A stretch of 17,786 nucleotides of DNA from Acanthaster planci. Its lineage: Eukaryota > Echinodermata > Asteroidea > Valvatida > Acanthasteridae. Made by a program: the position numbers and the translations under genes. Shown here piece by piece: positions 8,680 through 17,650 of the stretch (its first letter is position 1; the number at the start of each line of letters is the position of its first letter). The notes beneath the pieces are model-generated. The model was not told where the DNA came from and did no database searches. It saw nothing but the letters and a program-made list of their open reading frames with translations. Location of the stretch: assembly GCF_001949145.1 (NCBI RefSeq), contig NW_019091436.1, positions 1,188,171-1,205,956 of the forward strand, read 5' to 3'.

Positions 8680-11600
8680 CTGGATATGATAAAGACACAA
8701 ATTGGAAAACAGCTATGTTGATGCTTGTCGATTCACTCTCACCAATTTGATAAGAAGCATGATAACGAGTGAATTAAAAGAGAGTGTACAAGCATTGCAG
8801 TGTTGTGGATCCTAGCTGAGATGCCAGTTTTCAAGTAATTTATTTATGCTGGAGTGTGGCATGATCACATGTTCCTTTGCCCTATTGTCTTTGTGATTCG
8901 TGTGCCTGAGCTGCAAGGTGGAAGTCTACCCGCATGGCTGTGTGACCGGGGGTGGCATGGTAGGGTTTGACTTTCTGTCAGTTATTTTTCAAGATGATTG
9001 TATAAGCAATCGTTATTTTTTATTTCACCTCTTCAAACGGACCTTGGATTCTTGTAAATGCTAAGGCAGTAAGTCATGTGACTACTTGGGATGGAAGATG
9101 TCAATTTGTTGAGTCTTCAACCATGCTGCTATTTTTATCGATGTATAAGCTCCCACAAACCTTAAAAAATCTCAGTGTTTTCTTGGCTCGATGGTCAGGT
9201 GCGGCGAACTCAAACCTTATTGTACGATGCGTAACCGGACGTGTCATGCGGTGGACCGGTTGTTGTGCAATTCGTTATCGTTGTAATAGTGTAAAAGTCA
9301 GTGCGTTTGGAAGTCCAGCTGTACAGCTTTAATTTACCTACTGCGGCTTATAACTAACCAAGTGCGGGCTCGGTATATACCGCTGCCCCGTCCGGTTGTT
9401 GCCCTGTCACTATGGCGGGGCAGTGCCGCTACAGCCTAACCGATCCAAGTATCGGTAGCCTCGTACAGTGCCCTCTCTGTTTGGCTAGAACCCTTGGTAC
9501 TGCTTACTGTAAGAATTCAGTGTTTCCTTTCTTTGTGATTTTTCCACCTAAATGTTGCGCCTTCATGTTGAGATGTTATAGGTAGCCTAACTCCTTGTAA
9601 TTAAACAATGACAGTAGAGAGTAAAACAATAAACCAGATGAAAGTTTGACTGTCACCCAAATCCTTGCATCCCGCTCACTTTTATAACTTGCTGACCTCG
9701 AATATCACTCCTAAACTAAACTAAATAGCAACCCTGCTACCACCAGCCTAATTTTGAGAAAACGTAACATAATTATTTAGGACTGTATTATGCAGCCAGA
9801 GGTTGGCAGTTTATCGCTTTGATACTTCATGGTCATTTGTTACTCCGAATCGTATAGGTTAGAGGTAGCTTATTAATGTTTAGGTAAAGGTAGGGTGTAG
9901 GGTTACTAAAGGACCATCGTTGCAGTGTTTCAAACATACTTATCATTGTTTCAAAAAACCCACCGGTGAGGCGTATTTCTATGGTACCACGTACCCAAAT
10001 AATAAACTCGTTCACCGTGATTCCAAGTGTATTTGTCGCCGCTGATGCTGAATTCCTTGGCCTGGTAGATTTGATGCTCTCCCAGGTCATCCTCTAGGTC
10101 TATCCGTACCATCCAACCCTTTTCCCACCCCTCTCTCCCTGAAGTCAACTGACGAAGTTTCTGGTTTCCCAGCCAGAATTCGCCCGTCAGATCGCCGAAT
10201 CCGTCTCGGTACTCGGTCCAGTTGCGAGTGAAATTCACTGACCCAACAAAACGCTTCTGAAAAACCTACAGCCACATAATTTACTTACAACTAAATAATT
10301 TACTTTTACAGGACATTTTTTTGAAGAATGCATATAAATGGGTGTCGTACTAATTTTTATTCCCTTTCGGCATTAGCGTATTTATGGAAGGAAGGATTAG
10401 GATGACATGTATCTCCCCCTGCTTTGTCGGCGGTGCATGATTTATTTAGGTTCTTTTCATGGTCTACATCCAAAATTTACAAAATAGCGATGAAATAGCT
10501 CCAAGTGCAAACAAAACTCAACTGAAGTACCCTGTTTTAAGACTTCTAAGACTCGCTTTCTCTGATTCGGTAAGTTTAACGTTTTGTAGTATCTACATTT
10601 AGTTTGATCAGTTGTCACCATTGCTAGATGCCCTCATCTCTCGATTCATTGATTCGTCTTTTTTACTGTTCTTCAGATTTTCAATGATATAAAATTCTAA
10701 GGAGTTATCCTATAGTTTCATTTACCAATCTTTAGAAATATGTCTACAAATCAATTATATTTTAAACCAGCTGCCTTTTATTGTGACCGTTGTTGGTAAA
10801 TTCGTATATGCCGACACTGCCCGAATCGCTTTCTTCGGGAGTTGGTCATTTCACCTGTTCTTAAATATTATTTCCTTCACGGAAAAACAGAAACAAATAC
10901 AGGTCTATAAAGCAAAGCACTGTAAAACCACGAGTTTCACAAAAAACATAAACGCAACATATTCTAAATATTCATTTTCAGCTATTTGTGTCTTTTCTAG
11001 GTGTTAGTCGTCCACTCAGTTTAATAATCCCCTGATCGTTGTTGGATTCTGATGAATAATGGAGGCTACACGACAGTTAGTGCAGTAGGCAAAATAGGGG
11101 ACATATTCGTATCATTTTGATTAAAACACTTTAAAAACAATGCAAGGAAATGTTCACAGCTATCCCCGTTTTCACTCTTACACATGGAATTCACATTCCA
11201 TCTTGTGGAAGACCAATGACGAAAATCATGTTGTCGTGTTGTTTGCTTATTCATAGAAACTGTGCAGTTTAAAAAACTACTAACAAAAAGAAAAATGGAT
11301 CAGGTTAACTTTCAGCAAAAAAGGAGAAACTATTCTCTTGGTAAACCAATCTTTTGATTGTATTACCTCCCTTTGAGGGAAAATCCACTCAGAGGGAAGG
11401 ATACCTTTCCCTAACGTGACAAGACAGACTTACCGTCCCGCCGAGTGCGAATTCCATATCACAATAGACCTCCAGGCCGTCAGAAAACGTCAACGGGTAG
11501 ATGGTGTACACAGCATTCTGGCGGATACCACGAGAATATAACTCACGACAGTCTGAGAAAAAGACATATTTAATGCATTGTAAACAGTGCGTATCCAGCT

Positions 11601-14600
11601 TTTGAGGGGAGGGGGGAGCAAAACGATTTAAAAAAAGACGATCCACTTTTTCGTCCATAACACTTCATCCCAGCCCCTCTCGCAAAACGTGGCAGTACTG
11701 TTTCGAAAATGGCAAAGTGTCTTCAGAGGAGACAACCTGTCTATATCCCCTTCCGACATCCGCCAATGACTGTAAAACCGACCATTATATGTTCAGAGAT
11801 CGGTCAAAAAAATTAACCTAATTTCAACATTCGCGTGTATGTGTTTTTACCTGGTACATCCCGTAAGGATTCATATTTGTTTGCCCATCATAAATTATCG
11901 TATAGTTGTAGTAATGATGACTGAGAGGCTAGCTGTATGCTGTGCATATTGGGACAAGTGCATGGTGACTGAACCGGGGAGTCAATGGCGTAGCGGTTCT
12001 TTCCGCCTTCCACTTCTGCGGAGCGGGTTCGATTCCCCAGCTCGGTCCAAACGGGCATTGGGTTTTCAGTCCCTACCTGATTTCGTGGGTTTTTTTCCCC
12101 AGAATAATCCTCTGAGGTTTCCCTCCCACCTCAAAAACTGTAACTGCTTCTCATTGTCTCCTCACTGCAGGTTTCTTCAGGCTTGCGAGCTACAGTACTT
12201 GGGGCGCTTTTGAGGAATCCTTGGTGTCATTACCAGAAATTGATAATAATTCACCTGTGCAATGTTCTGCCCAACGGAGCATCGTCAGTTCTGGAAACTT
12301 GGGGATAATTTGTGAACCACAAAGCAAAAGTATGAGTGAAGTTTATTTCACCATTGCTTGAAACAGGAAGTCAGCCTTTGGTCTTACCAGAAGGTTTGTC
12401 CTCACAGCATGTTCCTTTGAAACCGGGTGCACATTCGCAACGAAAAGAGCCCTGGTTGCCCAATTGCTCCCTGCACGTTCCTCCGTTTTTACAAGGGTTA
12501 GAATTGCAAGGACCTGCACACAATCAGGTAAAAATAAAAAAATCGAGTTTCCTGTTGGTCAAATGACAACATAATTACAAAAATGACATCTGAAATAAGT
12601 AAGGCTTTTTGCAGTGTTAAACATTGAATTTAACTTTAAAAAAAACTTAAAGAGTCGCCGGATATGATGCACCCTCCCCACCTTGGACAAAGGTGAATTG
12701 AACTGTAAGCACCTTGACACAGTTTAATAAAAAAAAATCAGTGATCAGTTCAAGGATTAGTCCTTGATTTATCGGAACATAGAGATAAACACAATAAAAC
12801 GAGAAAAGGGATACGACCGTTTCGGTCCATCTTTTTTAAATCTAAATTTCTCAAAATAAGGTGGAATTTTGATTCATTGGGAAATATCAGAAAACCTACA
12901 AAGAAAGTCTCACCCATTTAAAAATCTGTACACACAAAAAGTCAAATTAGTCTCATTCTCCTAACTCCAAAAGGAGTCTTTTCGAGATAGAAAAGCTGTT
13001 ATACCTTACCCATGAAGCTTGTTCATTAAAAAAATACATGCCAATAAATATGTGACTATCTACAAGCAGGAAGAAAACTAAAAGCCATTCTTGAAGCAAT
13101 CAGTCTTTTTGGTTGCCATATCTGAGAGACATTCTGCTCAGATAGAACTCCAAATTATAATGTGGAAAAAAGACAGTGTTGAGTTAAGTAGGGAATTGAT
13201 TAGGGGTGCGTTTCACACGTTTCCTGTTGAAAACGGCGCAGGTTTTGGTGGTATATTCAAAATAATGTTGATGGACGGAGGTGGGGAAATTAATCTACTG
13301 GGAGCTGGTAAAACTTGGTACCTTGGGCTTTTCCTTTAAAGCATGTGCCTCATTGACAAGGGACTCGGACAGATGACTGCAGGGTGTCTATTTATTGCCC
13401 GAAATGAAGTGCCCAGATAATGTGAGAGTCAAGACATTATCGTTTCGACAGATGGTTTATTTAATTAGGAAAATATATTTTTTTATCACTACTAAAACTG
13501 GATCAGTGTGTACAACTTGGAGAGGTGCCATGAGCGTCATTCAAAGTGTCGTTATGAAGGTCCTTTTCAGAAAAAAAAGACGTTAAAATTTGTGCCCCTG
13601 TAAATTTTCAGTAGGCCAGTTGATCATTATCCTTTTCCTTCACTTGCCATTTTCGAATGCCCACATAAATTAAAATATTTTAGTGAAATGGTCTATTACA
13701 TGGATAGTTGCCGGGAACGATGAAGTCACAAATGTAGGCCAAGTAGAACAAGGCTACCAGCAGAATATCGGGTATAGGCCCTAGATCTATAACTTTTGCC
13801 GGTCAGGGACTTTGCAGACGAAGCAATTGCCCACCTATTCGCCTGTTCGTTCTTTGGAACTTATGAATGGCTTTGCTCAAGATGGTTGTGTCTTAATGAC
13901 ATATCGTAAAATTATTAAAACTAGCAGCACTGCCTGGACTCTGCGTGGAATGGGATCATCTTTGCCAATGTGACAAACCCGTTCAAGATTGGCAGATCTT
14001 ATGGCAGTCTCTCAATCCAGGTTGGATTTATTTAATTAAGAATAAACGTTTGCTCAAGTCTCAAAGAACAAAAAAACCATTAGAGTGTCCAGACTCTGAG
14101 TCTCGTTTCCTTCGGCGCCTGTAACTGTGCAGAGATTACCCACATAGGGATAAGACCAATCGTAATTTAAGGGGGAAAATTGGTTCTATGCACTAATTAT
14201 GAGCCTTGCACCGCCAATTACAAGACAGTGCAAAGCAATGTCTTAATTTTCTTTCTATAATTCTGCAAACCCTGGCAATATCACTCTGACTTATCACAGA
14301 ATTTGACCAAAAAATGCATTTATTTCATACACGTGCGCTTGTTCGAATTGTTTATGCGTTTGAAATTTTGTGTCAGCACCAGCCTGATGGAAACAAGATT
14401 TATGTTGACAGTTTAGTTTTTAAAAAAGGACAAAAATCAAAAAATATTTCTTCTAAAGCTTCCAAAGTTTCATGCTGTCTTTACTCAAAGTAGAGAAGTT
14501 TATATTGTCTGAATGATTCATTTCTGTCAAATTTTGAACTTGATTGAGTGTATTAAAATCAAATTCTTTATACAAATTTAATCCTGACGTGTCCAGTTTC

Positions 14601-15503
14601 TAGATACCAACTAAAGTCTTCATCTCTCAACAGTACCTAATAACATGAGAAAATTGCTTCATTCTTTTTTATTTTGCACCCCCTCAGAAAGAGAAAAACT
14701 AAATTATACATGATTTTCAACTTAAAAGAGAGCGATATTAACCAAAAGTTGTTGATACTTTTTCGGCGAGAAATTCTCAATTGCTCATTTACTTTCTCAA
14801 TATATTTTTGTGCTTTCACCGCACGAAGAAGGTTTTACACATTTTAGCAGTTGAATGATAACTGCTGGTTTGGCAAAAGCTATACACGGGCATAACATTA
14901 GCTGGAGTCTTTTTGCAACAGGCCGATTCTTGATAAAATGTGAGATTTTTTGGATTTGACTCAGGACTTTGACTCACGCACTCACGCAAACAGTATGATC
15001 GTTATCACAATGCTGGTAGATGATCTGTCAAAGGGGATATGTTTTGCAGGTATGTTTCAAAACTGAGCCGGGACATGAAGTTCGCTAGAATCAGAGAAGA
15101 ATCTGGAAATTTACTGTCTTGGACTTGACTTACCGGTATCTGTGAAGTCATTAGTGGCATTCACCGAGTATCGAGGTGTGTGCTCATCTTCATCATAGTA
15201 AACACTCCCTGGGGTTGCAGTAAAGTTTCCAGGATGCTCTCGTCTTGTGGCAAGGTTCAACTCGCACATTTTGTTGTCGTTGAAGTTAAAAGACTTGCAA
15301 CGTTCATCCATGCGACAGTCCCGTCCGCAGATGGCACGAGAGCGTACACGCATACGTGCGTACGCAAACCCTTGTAGTGCACGATTTTCCGCAACGTACA
15401 TGGTTTTATGGAATGGATTACATTGATGGCCAAAGGCAAAAGTGACCATTACCCAAAGCAGTAGCAGCCAAAAAAAATCGAAACCAGCGCAAGGTTTCGC
15501 CAT
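8426..15503 (-). CDS. Gene B: secreted PAN-EGF-FReD (fibrinogen-related) protein, whole gene span
   Basis: This is a six-exon gene joined as 15503-15134, 12513-12388, 11552-11434, 11387-11367, 10256-10016 (or -9995) and 8679-8426. Junction phases are 1, 1, 0, 0 and 1, and all agree, giving about 376 or 383 residues. The order is a signal peptide (1 to about 25), a PAN/apple-like domain (about 28-105), an EGF-like domain (124-165) and a fibrinogen C-terminal domain (from 166 to near the end). FReD proteins such as ficolins, tachylectin-5 and invertebrate FREPs are secreted recognition lectins. From memory, coral skeletal organic-matrix proteins with a similar architecture have also been described; I could not check this. 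Six N-glycosylation sequons are visible (NFT, NAT, NFT, NWT, NFS, NGT). The biological role, immune lectin or matrix protein, is undetermined. The weakest points are the micro-exon and the donor of the fifth exon. Confidence 0.85.
8680..9994 (-). other. Intron 5 of gene B
   Basis: This intron separates the last two FReD exons. Apart from the palindrome cluster (9371-9456), no feature is recognised. I searched the minus strand for a small exon carrying the usual G-x-SGTAGDSL segment of the FReD and found none. Confidence 0.6.
9371..9456. repeat. Cluster of three short palindromes in intron 5
   Basis: Within 86 bp are a perfect 12-bp palindrome cggtatataccg (9371-9382), an inverted pair ctgccccg/cggggcag (9383-9390 and 9416-9423), and a hairpin accgat-ccaagt-atcggt (9439-9456). 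The stretch is more GC-rich than its surroundings. It could be a structured RNA, a transposon end or chance; no known RNA family is recognised. Confidence 0.45.
9995..10256 (-). CDS. Gene B exon 5: central part of fibrinogen-related domain
   Basis: After a TTTTTCAG acceptor the exon reads KRFVGSVNFTRNW, then YRDGFGDLTGEFWLGN, KLRQLT and VRIDLED, the classic middle of a fibrinogen C-terminal domain (compare GDxxGEFWLG and LRIDLED). NFT and NWT sequons are present. Two phase-1 donors are possible: GTGAAC after 10016 or GTACGT after 9995. The longer form adds seven residues (GERVYYL) and gives a FReD length nearer the usual figure of about 215-220, so its coordinates are given here. The stretch after KYTW does not resemble the usual GYSGTAGDSL segment. 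That is either real divergence or a small missed exon in 8680-9994; I looked there and found none. The start of the exon is secure and its end is not. Confidence 0.8.
10257..11366 (-). other. Intron between the micro-exon and exon 5 of gene B
   Basis: About 1.1 kb, AT-rich, with no repeat or RNA recognised. If the micro-exon is rejected, this interval extends to 11433, and a missing Trp-bearing exon would have to lie within it. Confidence 0.55.
11367..11387 (-). CDS. Gene B exon 4: putative 21-nt micro-exon (WIFPQRE)
   Basis: Exon 3 stops at GGT and exon 5 starts at KRFVGSVNF, leaving out the near-invariant W of the GGGWTVxQRR motif. Just 46 nt past the exon 3 donor, a pyrimidine tract (TCCTTCCCTCTGAG) is followed by TGG and six more codons, WIFPQRE, and then a GTAATA donor. 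The insertion gives GGT-WIFPQRE-KRFVGSVNF, close to the family pattern, with phase 0 on both sides. The short upstream intron, the variant residues (IFP for TVx) and one or two surplus residues at the next junction make this a hypothesis. An alternative is an unseen exon elsewhere in 10257-11433, though I found no other W-x-x-x-Q candidate there. Confidence 0.5.
11434..11552 (-). CDS. Gene B exon 3: N-terminal part of fibrinogen-related domain
   Basis: The exon follows a strong polypyrimidine acceptor (TCTTTTTCTCAG) and ends at a GTAAGT donor (reverse complement at 11428-11433). With the phase-1 base from exon 2 it reads DCRELYSRGI, then AVYTIYPL, then LEVYCDM and finally LGGT. This matches the start of fibrinogen C-terminal domains, typically DCxELYxxG...GVYxIxP...VYCDMxxxGGGW. 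The first conserved disulfide pair is present (Cys167 and Cys196). Reading through the donor reaches an in-frame TGA after 17 codons without the expected Trp, so an intron is needed here. Phase is 1 at entry and 0 at exit. Confidence 0.9.
11553..12387 (-). other. Intron 2 of gene B (EGF to FReD), carrying a SINE
   Basis: The intron lies between the phase-1 EGF donor and the FReD acceptor. About 245 bp of it is a SINE in antisense orientation (11971-12215). The plus-strand open frame at 11839-12213 lies over that element and is not a gene. Confidence 0.8.
11971..12215 (+). mobile_element. tRNA-derived SINE
   Basis: A perfect RNA polymerase III A box TGGCGTAGCGG (11986-11996) is followed 40 bp later by a B box GGTTCGATTCC (12026-12036), as in a tRNA-derived SINE head. 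A body follows at 12085-12131, from cgtgggttttt to ccctcccacct. This resembles the conserved central domain I recall from widespread invertebrate SINEs (MetaSINE type); that match is from memory. The tRNA fold is degraded, so it is not a tRNA gene. The 3' boundary and target-site duplication are unclear, and 12215 is approximate. Confidence 0.75.
12388..12513 (-). CDS. Gene B exon 2: EGF-like domain
   Basis: This 126-nt exon has phase 1 at both ends, the usual layout of a shuffled EGF module. It is flanked by a TGTGCAG acceptor (just above 12513) and a GTAAGA donor (reverse complement at 12382-12387). It encodes 42 residues beginning GPCNSNPCKNGGTC and ending FRCECAPGFKGTCCE, an unmistakable EGF-like domain. 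Cysteines fall at about residues 126, 131, 137, 149, 151, 159 and 160. That is seven where the family uses six, because the final position reads CC. No calcium-binding D-x-D/N-E start is seen, so it is probably a non-Ca EGF domain. It links the PAN domain to the FReD. Confidence 0.92.
12514..15133 (-). other. Intron 1 of gene B
   Basis: A 2.6-kb AT-rich intron between the PAN and EGF exons. The part next to the donor (about 15000-15133) is shared with gene A. Elsewhere no exon, repeat or RNA is recognised. Open frames such as 13091-13339 and 13395-13586 lack motifs and are on the opposite strand. Confidence 0.75.
15134..15503 (-). CDS. Gene B exon 1: signal peptide and PAN/apple-like domain
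   Basis: The exon opens with MAKPC followed by a hydrophobic core (FFWLLLLWVMVTFAFG), a clear secretory signal likely cleaved near residue 25. The PAN/apple-like module follows, with the cysteine pattern CGRDC, MDERC and NKMCELN, the PAN-typical stretch CKSFNFND, and a C-terminal TPGSVYYDE. NFT and NAT sequons lie near its end. An upstream in-frame ATG at 15521 would add six residues (MQESSA), but the MAKPC start is the one conserved in gene A, so I place the start at 15503. The exon ends before a consensus GTAAGT donor (reverse complement at 15128-15133), in phase 1. The open frame runs on into the intron to 15111, and that extension is not coding. Confidence 0.88.
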
Positions 15504-15770
15504 TGCAGAACTTTCTTGCATTAATGACCAATCGAATTTTGCTGAATGTTCCTCACTTACTTATAAAATCTAGGCTCAACAAAAGACCAAACCGTCATTT
15601 TGAAAGGAATAAGGTGATATATACGTGTTGCAATACTGGTGCTACCAGTTTGGGTGTGTAGGGAGAGAGACCACAGTGAATTCTCTGGCTTGTCCCTTTA
15701 TGAGGTCAGGCTCCACCAATGGTACCTTGGGTCAGGGGTCACGGTTTTACATTGAACAAGCATTGGCACC
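15504..15770 (-). promoter_or_regulatory. Upstream (promoter-proximal) region of gene B
   Basis: This is the counterpart of 901-1190. A weak TATAAG-like sequence on the minus strand lies about 55-60 nt from the ATG (near 15558-15563) and is not conserved in gene A. The conserved block 15700-15742 holds an AGGTCA (15703-15708), CCACCAATG, and a direct repeat GGGTCA-G-GGGTCA (15729-15741). Promoter function is inferred from position and paralogue conservation only. Confidence 0.45.
15729..15741 (+). promoter_or_regulatory. DR1-type direct repeat (GGGTCA g GGGTCA)
   Basis: Two exact GGGTCA half-sites are separated by one base, the DR1 arrangement bound by RXR, HNF4 or COUP-type nuclear receptors in animals. 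It lies about 226 bp upstream of the gene B start codon, and a further AGGTCA is at 15703-15708. In gene A the aligned site is shortened to one AGGTCA (1160-1165). Binding is inference. Confidence 0.35.
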
Positions 15771-15789
15771 TGCAGCATGACTTGGGTTT

Positions 15790-17650
15790 TTTTTCATAAT
15801 TACCAAATTACAAAATAAGTTTCCAAGTGAATGGATTTTATTAAGTTTGATTTAACTTTGTAACGCATAGAATTATATATCTGATGTGTAAAAAAGTATT
15901 TACTCACGTAATGACTCACTCCTTGGATGGTGCTGATGATGCTGTTGAGAGTGGATGGTGGGGAGTTGGTGGTGACAAATTGGGTGATTACTTCATAATG
16001 GCCGCTCTAAAATGATGTATTACACAACTTTATGCGCACCCGGGGCCGTGCAGCCTTTAAAAATTCATATATTGCACTTTATCACAATGTCATGTAAACA
16101 TTGGCAGATCACCTGGCACAGTTTGTCACGTCAAAACGCAGCTAGGACAGATGATCTTGGATTTCACCGAGCCGCCACTACAGTCCAAATAATAACAAGA
16201 CAAAAGAGAAGCAAGTTTTCATTTTATTGAAACTGATCTGACAATAAGCAAGAGGATGAGGCCAGCACTTAATGGCTGTGTTTCTCGCTGTACGAGGGCC
16301 ATTATTGTTAATGATTCATGTTATATGTACTGCAGGTATCAATTCAGGGTTCACCGACGGAGCTGTTTTGTATAATTCCTTTTTTATGTGCAATGACTTC
16401 CAGTACTCTTGCTTTCATTTTAGATGTCATAAGGTTTGTAATATTGCATGTCTCCTGTGAGTACTTCAATGCAAAGTCCTACAAGCAGCTGAAGATATTT
16501 CCCAAAATTATGTCCTAAGAGTTAGTTTGTATAAAAAGACTTACTGATCCCCCAGCCTTTCGCTAACATTTGGCAAAATATTGCCAACTAAAATAAAAAA
16601 AAAGCAACTTCTGCCAGTAATGTTTCAAACAGTAAGAGCGGTTTCATCATCAATGCGTTAATGCTGTGTAGCTTACTCGTGCATACTTCAAACATGAATA
16701 CCATCGGAATGGCCAAACCCGTCACGTGTGATGTTGTCTAAACGGTGTCAGTAAAGAAAGCAAATGTCTACTTGAGCTAAATTGCACTATTATTTCCAAT
16801 AAAATCTCTGTTGCTTTCCGCGGCTTGGTTTTGATAGTTACAAAACAAATTGTTCGCAGACACAAATTAACTAAACATTTGAACATCCTTTTAAAGGAAT
16901 GAAATATACCTTAACTTGAAGTCCGAGGCCAGGAAGTCGTAAAACAGGAACTTCAGTGCAGCCTTAAAATATAGTACGGCGTATGTCGTTTACGGTTGCG
17001 GTTTTTCATTAATAAATTGTGCTTTGACAGGTATTACGCTATAGCAGCCGAACTAATCATCGATATCCTCGCACTGTACATTACCATTAATGTCTTGTCG
17101 CGATCAACTTTCCTATATAATATACATTTTCGATTAATGAAACTTTGCTCCTTATATTTCACTGCACCGTTATAGAATCCCCAAATAAGAGAACTTTTAG
17201 GGGAAAATATCATTGTGTGAGATAAATATAAATGCATTTACCTATAAACTGCTTGTTATCTTGAAAAGCTGAGGAAAACAGAGCAAAACAAAACAAAACA
17301 AACCGGACAACAGAGAGGATCTCGGGACGTCCTCATTAATTTGGTTAACACCAACATGCGCATATCAGTAAATCACATGTCGTTGGGTGATGATGGATTT
17401 GTAAGCAATGCCGTGGAAAAGGTCAAGAAATAAATTGTCAGTGTCATCACCAACTTGTCACATGGTGAATTAAGGCCGCCTATTCTTGCTTTCCTTTGTG
17501 CATGCGCAATCAATGTTAAAGCTAACGCATTCAAAGCAATTTCGTATGCAAATTGAGCAACTTGACAAATAGCAAACAAAACAGAACTGAAAACACAATC
17601 AGTCAGTGCATATAGGCACATTTTACTTTTTACTGGTTTAGACATCTACC
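15790..17650. repeat. Upstream flank of gene B, duplicated upstream of gene A
   Basis: Counterpart of 4085-6620, in the same orientation relative to the gene. Similarity fades beyond about 17650. An (AAAAC)n run at 17284-17305 lies in a segment that differs between copies. No coding exon is recognised; the open frames here (for example 16012-16230 and 17373-17645) have no counterpart in the other copy. Confidence 0.75.

Noticed and set aside
11979-12050. Functional tRNA gene
   Set aside because: The A and B boxes are good, but the T stem and acceptor stem have mismatches and SINE body sequence follows directly.
11839-12213. 124-codon plus-strand open frame
   Set aside because: It overlaps the SINE in intron 2 and translates pol III boxes and repeat sequence.
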